Source: Candidatus Dormiibacterota bacterium (GTDB taxonomy: Bacteria > Chloroflexota > Dormibacteria > Dormibacterales > Dormibacteraceae). From it: a stretch of DNA of 64,000 nt. A program made the translations under genes and the position numbers. Each line of letters opens with the position of its first letter. Position 1 is the stretch's first letter. Shown piece after piece: positions 41,402 to 50,690 of this stretch. The notes beneath the pieces were generated by a model that had not been told where the DNA came from, made no database searches, and worked only from the letters and a program-made list of their open reading frames with translations. Location: the NCBI GenBank assembly GCA_003169845.1, contig PNAG01000021.1, forward strand, positions 152,997 through 216,996, in the 5' to 3' direction.

Positions 41402-42097
41402 ATGCCGATTACGGTCGTGGGTCTCGACGGCGATGACACGCTGTGGCACAACGAGACCCGCTTCATCCTGACGCAGGAAGAGCTTCGAGAGCTGCTGCAC
41501 CGCCACGTTCCCGAGGCCGACGTCGACAGCCACCTCGCCGGGGTCGAGATGCACAACCTCGGCGTGTACGGCTACGGCGTCAAGGCCTTCACGCTCTCGA
41601 TGATCGAAACCGCCATCCAGGTCACCGAGGGGCGGATTCCCGCCGCGGACCTAGAGGTGATCCTGGGCTGGGGCAAGCGCATGCTGAATGAGCCGACCGA
41701 GCTCCTCAACGGCGTCGAGCCCGCGGTCCGAGAGCTGAGCGAGCGGTACGACCTGCTCCTGATCACGAAGGGAGACCTCTTCGACCAGGAGAGCAAGCTC
41801 GCGAGGTCAGGGCTCGCCGACCTGTTCCTGGGCGTCGAGGTCGTGAGCGAAAAGAGCGCCGGCGCCTATCGAGGCATCCTCGCGCGCCGGGGCATCAAGG
41901 CCGGCGAGTTCGTGATGGTCGGGAACTCGCTGCGTTCCGACATCCTCCCCGTGCTCGAGCTCGGGGCTCGCGCGGTGCATGTTCCCTATCACGTGACCTG
42001 GCACCACGAACAGGTGCCTGAGGAGTCACTGCCTGACACCGGCTGGTACCGGCTGGAGAGAATCGGGGAGGTGAGCCGGCTGCTCGCGGAGCTCTAA
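41402..42097 (+). CDS. HAD-superfamily hydrolase
   Basis: A 231-residue HAD phosphatase. Motif 1 VVGLDGDDTLWHNE has both Asp residues (9 and 11). LLLITKGDLFDQESKL is motif 2, VSEKSAGAY holds the Lys, and FVMVGNSLRSDILP is motif 4. The helical cap sits between. It is 7 bp after the propeller gene. Close to nucleotide salvage genes, so a nucleotidase role is possible but unproved. Its stop overlaps that of the ATPase gene on the other strand. Confidence 0.83.
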   Translation: MPITVVGLDGDDTLWHNETRFILTQEELRELLHRHVPEADVDSHLAGVEMHNLGVYGYGVKAFTLSMIETAIQVTEGRIPAADLEVILGWGKRMLNEPTELLNGVEPAVRELSERYDLLLITKGDLFDQESKLARSGLADLFLGVEVVSEKSAGAYRGILARRGIKAGEFVMVGNSLRSDILPVLELGARAVHVPYHVTWHHEQVPEESLPDTGWYRLERIGEVSRLLAEL

Positions 42098-43635
42098 GCC
42101 GGAAGGGTTGCTGAGCCGCCACCCGTCATCAGCAGTCCGAGCCGCTCCTCTGGCGTTTCCGGCGGTTCGATGCTCACGATGCGGCCCTCGTAGATCACCG
42201 CGATCCGGTCCGACAGTGACCGGATCTCGTCGAGCTCCGCCGACACGAGCAGCACCGCGGCGCCATGGTCCCGCTCGGCGACGATGCGCTGGTGGATGAA
42301 CTCGATGGCCCCGATGTCGACGCCTCGGGTCGGCTGTGCGGCCAGCAGAACCCGCGGCTGGCTGCCCATCTCACGGGCCACGATCACCTTCTGCTGGTTG
42401 CCGCCAGAGAGATTGCGCACCGCCGTGTCGATGCTCGGCGTCCGGATGTCGAATTCCTTGACCAGCTTCCGCGCCCATTCGCGGATCGCAATCAGTCTCA
42501 GGACCAGCTCATGCCAGGAGAAAGTCGGCGCCTTCTCTCGCCCCAGAATCGAGTTTTCGGCGACCGAAAAACTGAGGACCAGTCCTGTGCCGCGGCGATC
42601 CTCCGGTATGAATGCGATTCCCGCGTCTCGCTCGGTCCGCGCGTCAAAACCGGTGACGTCCTTGTCGCCGAGCAAGACCCGGCCGCCGGTAGCCCGGCGA
42701 GTCCCGGCAAGGACCTCCATGAGCTCGCTCTGGCCGTTCCCCTCAACGCCTGCGATGCCAAGGATCTCTCCCTGGCGCAGCTCGAATGAAACGCCCTTGA
42801 GGGCGGGCACGCCGCGATCTGAGTTTGCGGTGAGGTCCTCGACCTTGAACGCCACCGCGCCGGCCTTGGCCGGCTTCTTGTCGACCCGCAGGAGGACCTC
42901 GCGGCCGACCATCATGGTCGCGATCTCCTCTTGGTTGGTGTCCCTGGTGGTCAGGTGGCCGACCACCTTACCGCGGCGCATGACCGTGATGCGGTCCGAG
43001 ATCTCGAGCACCTCACGGAGCTTATGGCTGATGAAGATGATCGTCTTGCCGGTCTTCACGAGGTCTCTCAAGACGCCGAAGAGCTCCTTGCTCTCCTGCG
43101 GTGTGAGCACTCCGGTTGGCTCGTCGAGGATGAGGATGTTCGCGCCGCGGTAGAGGACCTTCACGATCTCGGCTCGCTGTTGAAGGCCGACCGGGAGGTC
43201 GCCCATCCGCGCGTCAGCATCCAGCGAAAGCCCGTACTTGCGTGTCAGCGCGGCGATCTCCTTCCGGGCCTGGGCACGATCGTAGAAACCAGGTCCCGTC
43301 ACGGGTTCCCGGCCGAGCATCACGTTCTCCCCGACCGTGAAGACCGGGATGAGCATGAAATGCTGATGCACCATGCCGATGCCGCGCGCGATCGCGTCGC
43401 GCGGGCCGGAGATGCGCACGGACTTTCCATCGATCAGGATCTCGCCCGAATCCTGATGGACGAGTCCGTAGAGCACATTCATCAGCGTCGTCTTGCCCGC
43501 GCCGTTCTCCCCCACCAGTGCATGGATCTCGCCGGCGCGAACAGTGAAGTCGACCTGGTTGTTGGCCACGACGCCGGGAAACGCTTTCGTGATACCGCGC
43601 ATCTCAAGGGCGTTGCTCGCGACCGTCGTGCTCAT
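42094..43635 (-). CDS. nucleoside-type ABC importer, double ATPase (NupO/YufO-like)
   Basis: A 513-residue protein with two ABC domains. The first has [42 protein letters not shown] and [15 protein letters not shown]. The second has [16 protein letters not shown], a weak Walker A, with [15 protein letters not shown] and a Walker B region [13 protein letters not shown]. This fusion is typical of BMP-type importers for purine or pyrimidine nucleosides. ATG overlaps the permease stop (ATGA). The operon is bmp-permease-permease-ATPase. Confidence 0.92.
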   Translation of the reverse strand: MSTTVASNALEMRGITKAFPGVVANNQVDFTVRAGEIHALVGENGAGKTTLMNVLYGLVHQDSGEILIDGKSVRISGPRDAIARGIGMVHQHFMLIPVFTVGENVMLGREPVTGPGFYDRAQARKEIAALTRKYGLSLDADARMGDLPVGLQQRAEIVKVLYRGANILILDEPTGVLTPQESKELFGVLRDLVKTGKTIIFISHKLREVLEISDRITVMRRGKVVGHLTTRDTNQEEIATMMVGREVLLRVDKKPAKAGAVAFKVEDLTANSDRGVPALKGVSFELRQGEILGIAGVEGNGQSELMEVLAGTRRATGGRVLLGDKDVTGFDARTERDAGIAFIPEDRRGTGLVLSFSVAENSILGREKAPTFSWHELVLRLIAIREWARKLVKEFDIRTPSIDTAVRNLSGGNQQKVIVAREMGSQPRVLLAAQPTRGVDIGAIEFIHQRIVAERDHGAAVLLVSAELDEIRSLSDRIAVIYEGRIVSIEPPETPEERLGLLMTGGGSATLPA

Positions 43636-44582
43636 TCGCTGCCCGGCACGTAAGGAATGCCATCCGCAGCGGGAGGGCTGCTTCTGCCGACGAGCCCGGC
43701 GAGCACGACCAGGGTCAGGATGTACGGCAGCATGCTCAGCAGGTAGGGGGACACGTGGATGATCGAGTTGTTGTCGTAGATCGCCTGACCGAGGCCGAAG
43801 ATCAAGCAGGCGACGAAGGCGCCGAACGGCGTCCACTTGCCGAAGATCATGGCCGCGAGCGCGATGTACCCCCGTCCGTCTGTCATGTTCGGCACGAAGG
43901 TGTTCGAGACTCCGATCGCCAGGAACGCGCCCGCAAGACCTGACAGGAACCCGCTGGTCACGACCGCCCCATAGCGGATGAGATAGACGTTGATGCCCGC
44001 GGTGTCGGCGGCCTGCGGATGCTCGCCGACCGCGCGGATCCGCAACCCGAGGCGAGTCCTGAAGAGGACGATGTGCACAAGCACCAGCAGGATCAGCGCC
44101 GCGTAGACGACTACGTTTTGCTGGAAAAGGACCTGGCCGAGGAAGGGAAGCTGGTCGAGGCCGGGGACGTTGAAGTTGGGCAGCAGCTCGCTCTGGGTGG
44201 CGTGGCCCACGTCCTGGATGCCGTAGATGCGGTTGACCAGGAACACGGTGATTCCAGCCGCAAAGATGTTGATTGCGATCCCGCTCACGATCTGGTCTGC
44301 GTGGAACCGGATCGAGACCACCGCGTGAACAAGGGCCATGAGGCCGCCGGCGAGGATCGCAACTCCTGTAGCCAGCCATGGGTTGTGCCAGGCCAGGTCG
44401 GCGACGACGCCGAAGAAAGCGCCGGTGAGCATCATCCCTTCCATCGCGATGTTGACCACGCCGCTGCGCTCGGAGATGACGCCGCCGAGCGCCGGTAGAA
44501 GCAGCAGCACGGCTGCCGCAAGGGCGGCTTGCCACAGGTTGGCCGTGTAGAGCAGGTGGAGGATGTCCGAGAGGCCGGTCAA
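43632..44582 (-). CDS. nucleoside ABC importer permease 2 (NupQ/YufQ-like)
   Basis: A 316-residue permease of the branched-chain-type (BPD_transp_2) fold with about eight helices. GGVISERSGVVNIAMEGMML, the RIRAVGEHPQAADTAGINV cytoplasmic loop and GRGYIALAAMIFGKWTP are typical of the nucleoside subgroup. TTG start at 44582 overlaps the first permease's stop as TTGA. Works with permease 1 as the channel. Confidence 0.92.
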   Translation of the reverse strand: MTGLSDILHLLYTANLWQAALAAAVLLLLPALGGVISERSGVVNIAMEGMMLTGAFFGVVADLAWHNPWLATGVAILAGGLMALVHAVVSIRFHADQIVSGIAINIFAAGITVFLVNRIYGIQDVGHATQSELLPNFNVPGLDQLPFLGQVLFQQNVVVYAALILLVLVHIVLFRTRLGLRIRAVGEHPQAADTAGINVYLIRYGAVVTSGFLSGLAGAFLAIGVSNTFVPNMTDGRGYIALAAMIFGKWTPFGAFVACLIFGLGQAIYDNNSIIHVSPYLLSMLPYILTLVVLAGLVGRSSPPAADGIPYVPGSE

Positions 44583-45775
44583 GTGGCCTGGCTTCCTGGT
44601 TCGGAGGCCGCCGCGGCTTCGGTCATGAGCGCTGCGGCGGGAGTCTCCGGCGGGGGCGCTCCGGCCTGCCGGCGGAGCCCAGGGATGAGCTGCCTGATCG
44701 CGCCCAGGAAATTGGCCGCGATGCTGAATAGGATCAACGCCTGCAGGACGAGCACGAGGTTGCTGGAGATGCCCGCGTCGCTCTGCATCACCGAACCACC
44801 CGCGTGCAGCGCTCCAAACAGCAGCGACGCAAGCACGATGCCGACGGCGCTTCCCAGTCCAAGCAGCGCCACGGCGATCGCGTCGAAGCCGGTCGTGTCG
44901 CTGAAATACTTGTCGGTCAGGTTGTGGTCCACGCCGGCGATCTGAATCGCGCCGGCTAGGCCGGAGAACGCGCCCGCGATGAGCATCGTCACGATGATCG
45001 TCCGCCGCACGCTCACGCCCGCGTAGCGCGCTGCCCGCTGGCTCTGCCCGACCGCGCGGATCTCGTAGCCCAGCGTGGTGCGCCACAACAGAAACGCGAA
45101 GACCGCGGCGGCGACAATGGCGATGAAAAGACCGCTGTGGACTCGATACACGCTCGCAGGTAGGCCGAAAACGATTAGCGAGTTGTCGGACGGCAGGAGC
45201 GTCGCGAGCCGCGCTCCCGGACCGATCGGTAATGACTTCGACGTGCCGGCGGCCAGCTGCAGCGGCCCGCCGATGATCAGGTAGCGCAGGAGCCACTGCG
45301 CGATGTAGTTCATCATGATCGTCGTCACCACCTCGTGGGCGCCGACGGTCGCCTTCAGCACTCCGGCGACGCCGGCCCACAACGCGCCCGCGACCATGCC
45401 CCCGAGCAAGACCATCGGCAGGAGAATCGGAGTGGGTAGGCTGCTGAACTTGATCCCGATGGCGGTGCAGGCCATCGAGCCCGCAAGCAGCTGTCCTTCG
45501 GCCCCGATGTTGAACAGCCCCGCCCTGAAAGGCAGGGCTACCGCCACACCGGTCGTGATGAGCGGAGTGAGGAACACGATCGTGTTGGAGATCTGAAGGG
45601 CCGGGTTCTCCCCCTGGGTGCAGCCGATCCCGAAGCCGCCGCAAACGAGACCCGCATACGCGCTGAAGGGGTTGCCGCCGGTGGCCGCGACGATGAGCCC
45701 CCCGACGACGAAGGCGAAGACGACCGATCCGAGCGGCATCGCGAGCCCGCCTACCACGCGGCGCACGATCGTCAT
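44579..45775 (-). CDS. nucleoside ABC importer permease 1 (NupP/YufP-like)
   Basis: A 398-residue permease with about nine to ten helices. VALPFRAGLFNIGAEGQLL, GAHEVVTTIMMNYIA and YEIRAVGQSQRAARYAGVS are family features. A soluble tail rich in Ala, Pro and Glu extends beyond the last helix. The ATG at 45775 touches a hairpin repeat (45775-45821), which with a second hairpin separates it from the binding-protein gene. Confidence 0.92.
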   Translation of the reverse strand: MTIVRRVVGGLAMPLGSVVFAFVVGGLIVAATGGNPFSAYAGLVCGGFGIGCTQGENPALQISNTIVFLTPLITTGVAVALPFRAGLFNIGAEGQLLAGSMACTAIGIKFSSLPTPILLPMVLLGGMVAGALWAGVAGVLKATVGAHEVVTTIMMNYIAQWLLRYLIIGGPLQLAAGTSKSLPIGPGARLATLLPSDNSLIVFGLPASVYRVHSGLFIAIVAAAVFAFLLWRTTLGYEIRAVGQSQRAARYAGVSVRRTIIVTMLIAGAFSGLAGAIQIAGVDHNLTDKYFSDTTGFDAIAVALLGLGSAVGIVLASLLFGALHAGGSVMQSDAGISSNLVLVLQALILFSIAANFLGAIRQLIPGLRRQAGAPPPETPAAALMTEAAAASEPGSQAT

Positions 45776-45821
45776 AGGGGTCCCCGCGAACTCACGGCGG
45801 GAACACTCGGAGTTCGCGAGG
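45775..45821 (+). repeat. interspersed hairpin repeat, copy 2
   Basis: TAGGGGTCCCC leads into arms CGCGAACTC (45785-45793) and GAGTTCGCG (45810-45818) around a 16-base centre. It matches 14199-14246 (opposite orientation) almost base for base and 51257-51302 in plan. It lies directly before the first permease ATG. Confidence 0.75.
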
Positions 45822-45841
45822 TTTAGGCAGGGCGGGCGGCC

Positions 45842-45870
45842 GGGGACGGGCGACGATCGCGCCCGTCCCC
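45842..45870 (-). terminator. strong GC hairpin between binding-protein and permease genes
   Basis: An 11-bp perfect stem GGGGACGGGCG (45842-45852) with CGCCCGTCCCC (45860-45870) around a 7-base loop, 8 bp after the binding-protein stop. There is no T-run, so it may act as an attenuator or RNA-stabilising hairpin that gives more binding protein than permease. Confidence 0.55.
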
Positions 45871-45877
45871 TGCGCCA

Positions 45878-46909
45878 TTACGCCGGAATGTCGGCCGGCG
45901 GCGTCAGTGTGCCTGCTTTGATCTCGTCGTGGATCTTGGTCACCTCAGCCAGGATGTCGGCCGGCAGGGTGAAGTTGTCGACCTGGTACCCGGCGCCGTC
46001 GTTCTGGATGTCGAAGGTCAACGCCCCAGCGGCGAACTGGCCGTTGACGACGCTCTTGATCGCGGTATACGTCGCTACGTCCACCTTCTTGAGCGCGCTC
46101 GCGATAACTGATGGGTCGGCGTCCTTCTGGTCGGCGTCGACGCCGATGCTCTTGACGCCGGCCTGCCCGGCCGCTTGCAGGGCGCCGAGCCCGCAGCCGC
46201 CTGCGACCTGGAACACCACGTCGGAGTTGCCCTGGATCTGTTGTTGTGCGACGCCCTTGCACTTGGCCGGGTCGGTGAAGTCGTTCGAATACCCGACCAG
46301 CACCTTGATCCCGGGGTCTTCCATGGTGGCCGCCCACTTGTAGCCGGCGATGTAGTGGTTGACCGGCGGGATGCTCACGCCTCCGACGGCGCTGATCACA
46401 CCCTTGTTGTTCTTCAGCTTGCCTTGCTTCTCGAGCATGCCCGAGATGACCCCGACCATCGCGCCCGCGTCCTGCTCTCTGAAGAACAGGGACGCTACGT
46501 TGGCGTGCTTGAGGTCATTGCCCGCGGCGTCGGTGCCTGACCCGTCGATGATCGCGAAGTGGACATTGGGGAACTGACCCGAGACTGTGCCGACAGCCTC
46601 CTGCATCAGGAAGCCCACGCCGATCACCAGGTCATAGCCGGTAGAGGCAAAGTTGGTGAGGTTCGGGATGTAGTCGTCGCCGGTCTTCGACTCCTTGACG
46701 TCGCCCTTTACGTTGAAGTCTGTGACCGCCTTCAGAAGGCCGACATCGGCGAGGTGGTTGAAGCTCTTGTCGTTGAGACCGCCGATGTCCGTGACAAGGC
46801 CGATCTTGAACTGCTTTGTGGAAGTGTTGCTCGACGTACCGCCGCAAGCGGCCGCCAGCATGAGCGCCACAGCCACCAGACCCAATAACCGAAGCCGCGT
46901 CTGCCCCAT
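45878..46909 (-). CDS. BMP-family nucleoside-binding lipoprotein
   Basis: A 343-residue lipoprotein of the basic membrane protein (BMP/PnrA) family. The signal ends LMLAAACGG with Cys22. FKIGLVTDIGGLNDKSFN, DLVIGVGFLMQEAV, NVHFAIIDG and the SDVVFQVAGGCGLGAL stretch match nucleoside binders. It supplies substrate to the two permeases and ATPase that follow. AAGG stands before the ATG. A 173-bp divergent region separates it from the phosphorylase genes. Confidence 0.93.
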   Translation of the reverse strand: MGQTRLRLLGLVAVALMLAAACGGTSSNTSTKQFKIGLVTDIGGLNDKSFNHLADVGLLKAVTDFNVKGDVKESKTGDDYIPNLTNFASTGYDLVIGVGFLMQEAVGTVSGQFPNVHFAIIDGSGTDAAGNDLKHANVASLFFREQDAGAMVGVISGMLEKQGKLKNNKGVISAVGGVSIPPVNHYIAGYKWAATMEDPGIKVLVGYSNDFTDPAKCKGVAQQQIQGNSDVVFQVAGGCGLGALQAAGQAGVKSIGVDADQKDADPSVIASALKKVDVATYTAIKSVVNGQFAAGALTFDIQNDGAGYQVDNFTLPADILAEVTKIHDEIKAGTLTPPADIPA

Positions 46910-47082
46910 CTACCTTGCTCTCCCTTCAAACAAACCTGGCGACAGCCCGGCGCCACACCGCACGGTCGGCCGGATTGTAGCACTCGCCTGTTGAGCTTCC
47001 CGGACGACGTTGAGGTCTGCGCCAACTCCGAGAAACCTGCCTTCAATCCGTCGGGATTTCGGGTGTGGAAGGATAGCCGGAC

Positions 47083-48375
47083 ATGGTTCCGCTCGAGGTC
47101 ATCGGCCGCAAGCGCGACGGAGGCGAGCATTCGCCCGAGGAGATCGAATTCCTGCTCTCGGGCTACCTGCGCGGCGACATCCCCGACTACCAGATGGCGG
47201 CCTGGTTGATGGCCGTGTGTATCCGCGGCATGACGAGGGCCGAGACGCTCGCCTTGACCCGGGCCATGGTCGCCAGCGGCGAGGTGCTCGACCTCAGCGG
47301 CATCGATGGGATCAAGGTCGACAAGCATTCGACCGGGGGGGTCGGCGACAAGGTCACTCTGGTCGCCGCGCCGCTAGCCGCCGCCTGCGGAGTCAAGGTG
47401 CCCAAGCTCAGCGGCCGCGCCCTCGCCCACACCGGCGGCACGCTGGACAAGCTCGAATCGGTGCCAGGCCTCACCGTGGATCTCGAGCCCGAGCGTTTTA
47501 TCCGGCAGGTCCGCGAGGTCGGCATCGCCGTCGCCGCCCAATCTCCCCATATGGTGCCCGCGGACAAGCTCCTGTACGCCCTGCGCGACGTGACGGCGAC
47601 CGTGCCGTCGGTGCCCCTGATCGCCTCCAGCGTGATGTCGAAGAAGATTGCCGCCGGCGCCGACGCGATCGTGCTCGACGTCAAGTTCGGCCGCGGGGCG
47701 TTCATGCCCGACGTGGCGTCCGCAATCGAGCTGGCCACGGAGATGGTGGAGATCGGAGAGGGCGCGGGGCGCCGTACGGTCGCCCTGGTCACGGCGATGG
47801 ACAATCCGCTCGGCCGTTCGGTCGGCAACGCGCTCGAGGTACGCGAGGCGCTGGATGCGCTGGCCGGCAAAGGAGACGAGGAGCTGCTGCAGGTGTCGCT
47901 CGTCGTCGCGCGCGAGATGTGCTGGTTGGCCGAGGTCGATTCAGATCCTGGCGACGCCCTCAGATCCGGCGCAGGCCGCGAGACCTTCGTGCGGATGCTC
48001 GCCGCCCAGGGCGGCAGGCTGGAGGATGGGCTGCCGGTGGCGCCTGTGCAGTTGGCGGTGCCGTCGCCCGCGGACGGCTACGTGGAGTCGATCGATGCGC
48101 TCGAGGTCGGGTTGGTGGGCCTCGAGCTGGGCGTCGGCCGCAAGAAGAAGGACGACCGGGTCGACCATGCGGCCGGGATCGTGATCGAGGCGCCGGTGGG
48201 CGCTCGGGTGGCCGCGGGCGAGCCGCTGGCCGTCATCCACGCGCGCTCCGAAGAGCTCGCGCGATCTGTGACGGCGCGCTTGCAGAAGGCGTGGAGGCTG
48301 AGCGCAAACGAGGTGCGGAGACCCCCTCACGTGCTGGCTCGGGTCGACAAGGACGGCGTTTCTAAGGCCGATTAG
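47083..48375 (+). CDS. pdp: pyrimidine-nucleoside/thymidine phosphorylase
   Basis: Splits thymidine, deoxyuridine or uridine with phosphate; 430 residues. The phosphate site DKHSTGGVGDKVTLV and GRALAHTGGTLDKLES are complete, as is IVLDVKFGRGAFM. The C-terminal alpha/beta domain has RKKKDDRVDHAAGIV. deoA is an alternative name; specificity cannot be read. It is the first gene of pdp-udp-upp on the plus strand, divergent from the importer. GGAT precedes the ATG. Confidence 0.93.
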   Translation: MVPLEVIGRKRDGGEHSPEEIEFLLSGYLRGDIPDYQMAAWLMAVCIRGMTRAETLALTRAMVASGEVLDLSGIDGIKVDKHSTGGVGDKVTLVAAPLAAACGVKVPKLSGRALAHTGGTLDKLESVPGLTVDLEPERFIRQVREVGIAVAAQSPHMVPADKLLYALRDVTATVPSVPLIASSVMSKKIAAGADAIVLDVKFGRGAFMPDVASAIELATEMVEIGEGAGRRTVALVTAMDNPLGRSVGNALEVREALDALAGKGDEELLQVSLVVAREMCWLAEVDSDPGDALRSGAGRETFVRMLAAQGGRLEDGLPVAPVQLAVPSPADGYVESIDALEVGLVGLELGVGRKKKDDRVDHAAGIVIEAPVGARVAAGEPLAVIHARSEELARSVTARLQKAWRLSANEVRRPPHVLARVDKDGVSKAD

Positions 48376-48386
48376 TATTCGCCGCA

Positions 48387-49151
48387 GTGGCATCGACCAA
48401 GAAATACCACGTCGGGCTCGCCAAGGGCGAAGTCGGCGAGTACGTGCTGGTTCCAGGCGACCCCGGGCGCACACCGATGATCGCGAAATATCTCGATGGC
48501 GCCAAAGAGGTCGCGTTCAGCCGGGAGTACCGCACCTTCACCGGGTCGCTGGATGGGGTGCCGGTCTCGGCCATGTCGACCGGAATGGGCGGCCCCTCTG
48601 TCGCGATCGGTGTCGAAGAGCTGAGCGAGCTCGGTGTCCACACGTTTCTCCGGGTCGGGACTTGTGGGGCGGCGCAGCCCGAGATCAAGATGGGCGACCT
48701 CGTGATCGCGCTTGGATCGGTGCGCAGCGAGGGGACTCCGAATGGCTACGTGCCGCTCGAATACCCGGCGGTCGCATCGCTGCAGATGGTCAACGCGCTC
48801 GTCGACGCCGCGAAGGACTCAGGCGCGCCGTATCACGTGGGGATCATCCGCAGCGTGGACGCGCTCTATTCCGACCTCTTGCCCGACAGCATGCCCCGGC
48901 CGCACCTGCGCGATGAGCTCGAGATGTGGTCGCGCGCGGGCGTGCTCAGCAATGACATGGAAACCTCGACGCTGTTCGTCGTCGCCCGGTTGCGGAAGCT
49001 GCGCGCGGGCACCATCAACCTGTGCGTGGACGAGCTGGGCGCCGGCGAGATCCACCACCTGGACCCTTCGTACATGGACCGCATGCTGAAGGTCGCGGTC
49101 GACGCCATCAGGCGCCTCATCAAGCACGATCGTGCCGCTGAAGGTAAGTAA
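48387..49151 (+). CDS. udp: uridine phosphorylase-type nucleoside phosphorylase
   Basis: Nucleoside phosphorylase of the PNP/Udp family, 254 residues. VLVPGDPGRTPMIAKYLDGA, the phosphate-site FLRVGTCGAAQPEIKMGDLV and the ribose-site Glu in NDMETSTLFVVARLR are present. It releases uracil that the next gene (upp) converts to UMP. GTG start 11 bp after pdp; the end overlaps upp by 20 bp. Confidence 0.9.
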   Translation: MASTKKYHVGLAKGEVGEYVLVPGDPGRTPMIAKYLDGAKEVAFSREYRTFTGSLDGVPVSAMSTGMGGPSVAIGVEELSELGVHTFLRVGTCGAAQPEIKMGDLVIALGSVRSEGTPNGYVPLEYPAVASLQMVNALVDAAKDSGAPYHVGIIRSVDALYSDLLPDSMPRPHLRDELEMWSRAGVLSNDMETSTLFVVARLRKLRAGTINLCVDELGAGEIHHLDPSYMDRMLKVAVDAIRRLIKHDRAAEGK

Positions 49152-49755
49152 CCACCCTCTCGTCGCCGACAGCCTGCGCGGCCTGCGCGAGCGGTCGACG
49201 CCTCCGGAAGAGTTCCGAGTGCTTGCCCGCAAGCTGATCACGCTCCTGCTCTACGAGGCCACCGCGGATCTCGAAGTGCGGCACGGGACGGTGCAGACAC
49301 CGCTGGCCGAGGCCGCCGCCATCTCGGTCGAACGCGAGGTCGTCGCCATCCCGGTGCTGCGCGCGGGACTCGGATTGCTGGGGCCTGTCCTGGAGCTGCT
49401 ACCTCGCGTGAGCGTCGGATACATCGGCCTGGAGCGCGATGAGGAGACGGCCGTCGCGCGCATCTACTACAACAAGCTTCCTCACCTGGTGGGCAAGGTT
49501 CCGCTGCTGCTGGATCCCATGCTGGCCACTGGAGGCTCCGCGGCCCAAGCCCTGGACTTGATCAAGGAAGCCGGCGGGCGGAATCCCCGGATGATCTGCG
49601 TGGTGGCCGCGCCGGAGGGCGTGAAGGTGCTCGAGGAGCGCCACCCGGAGGTGATGGTCTACACCGCGGCGCTGGACGAGCGGTTGAACGACAAGGCGTA
49701 TATCGTTCCGGGCCTCGGCGACTTCGGCGACCGCCTCTTCGGTACCAGTGGCTAG
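49132..49755 (+). CDS. upp: uracil phosphoribosyltransferase
   Basis: Makes UMP from uracil and PRPP; 207 residues. VSNHPLVADSLRGLRER opens the sequence, with VPVLRAGLGLL-like IPVLRAGLGLLGPVL, the PRPP loop LLDPMLATGGSAAQAL, and the uracil-binding end KAYIVPGLGDFGDRLFG. GTG start inside the end of udp. Its stop codon shares the palindrome CTAG with the stop of the convergent adenosine deaminase gene. Confidence 0.95.
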   Translation: MPLKVSNHPLVADSLRGLRERSTPPEEFRVLARKLITLLLYEATADLEVRHGTVQTPLAEAAAISVEREVVAIPVLRAGLGLLGPVLELLPRVSVGYIGLERDEETAVARIYYNKLPHLVGKVPLLLDPMLATGGSAAQALDLIKEAGGRNPRMICVVAAPEGVKVLEERHPEVMVYTAALDERLNDKAYIVPGLGDFGDRLFGTSG

Positions 49756-50690
49756 CCGAACTTAGCCTCGTAGGCGACCGCGTTGCAGCGCTGAAGCTCT
49801 TCGTCGCTCATTCCCATGTCGCTCGCGAGCTCGAACTCACGGCTGAGGGTCGTGTCCGCGACGGTTCGCGAGTCGGTGCTGATCGTGCAGCGAACGCCGG
49901 CGCGCACCAAGCGTGGCAGCGGATGCTCCGCGAGGCTGGGCATCGCCTTGCACTTCCAGTTGGCGGTCGGGCATAGATCCAGCACCACGCCCTCGGACCT
50001 GATGCGCTCGACGATGCGAGGATCGCGCGCCCCGATCACGCCGTGCGCCACCCTCTCCACCCCGAGGCTCAGCGCCTCCTCAACGCTGGACGGGTCGCCA
50101 GCCTCCCCCGCGTGGCACGTGAGCCTGAGGCCCGCGGCCCTGGCCGCCTCGAACGCCGGTCGCTGCGGCGCCGCCCGGTAGCGGACCTCATTGCCGGCAA
50201 GGTCAAAGCCCACGGCGCCCCTTCCCGCGAAACGGCCGGCTTCGCGCGCTAGCGCGACATTGTCTTCAGGTGAGTCCTGCCGCATCGCGCAGACGATCGC
50301 GACCGCACGCAGCGGTGCCGCCGCGAGGCCGGCGAGCACTGCGCCGATCACCTCCGGCACCGTGAGCCCGCTGCGCAGGTGCAGCCTCGGCGCCCACCGG
50401 ACCTCGAGATAGTCGATGTTCTCGGCGGCGGAGTCGATCCCGAGCTCGAACGCTGCGCGCTCCAGTGCAGCCGCCGTCTGCAGGACTGCGATCGAATCAG
50501 CGAAATACGCGATGTAGGCGGCTTGCGACGGACAGTCCTCTGGAGCAACCATCCGCAGCGGCCGGGGCAGATCCAGATCGAGCTCGCGGGCCAGCTCCTC
50601 GGCTGTGGCCGGTCGCACAGCGCCGTCGAGGTGACAGTGCAGCTCGGCCTTACGCCATCCGAAGTACGGCGAAGCGGCCGTGTGCTTTAT
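49752..50690 (-). CDS. add: adenosine deaminase with no standard start codon upstream of its zinc motif
   Basis: Converts adenosine or deoxyadenosine to inosine; zinc enzyme. AELHCHLDGAVRP (the H-x-H), LTCHAGEAGDP and ISTDSRTVADTTLSREF carry the zinc and catalytic residues. The first ATG/GTG/TTG in frame (GTG 50618) comes after the H-x-H motif and would give an inactive protein. In frame upstream, the only reasonable start is ATA at 50690, which overlaps the hpt stop as ATAA. Other gene pairs here overlap as ATGA, so a G-to-A change may have hit both start and stop. 312 residues from the ATA. Confidence 0.85.
   Translation of the reverse strand: MKHTAASPYFGWRKAELHCHLDGAVRPATAEELARELDLDLPRPLRMVAPEDCPSQAAYIAYFADSIAVLQTAAALERAAFELGIDSAAENIDYLEVRWAPRLHLRSGLTVPEVIGAVLAGLAAAPLRAVAIVCAMRQDSPEDNVALAREAGRFAGRGAVGFDLAGNEVRYRAAPQRPAFEAARAAGLRLTCHAGEAGDPSSVEEALSLGVERVAHGVIGARDPRIVERIRSEGVVLDLCPTANWKCKAMPSLAEHPLPRLVRAGVRCTISTDSRTVADTTLSREFELASDMGMSDEELQRCNAVAYEAKFG

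Noticed and set aside
50619..50690. Starting adenosine deaminase at GTG 50618
   Set aside because: That start would drop the H-x-H zinc ligands, which are present in frame just upstream.
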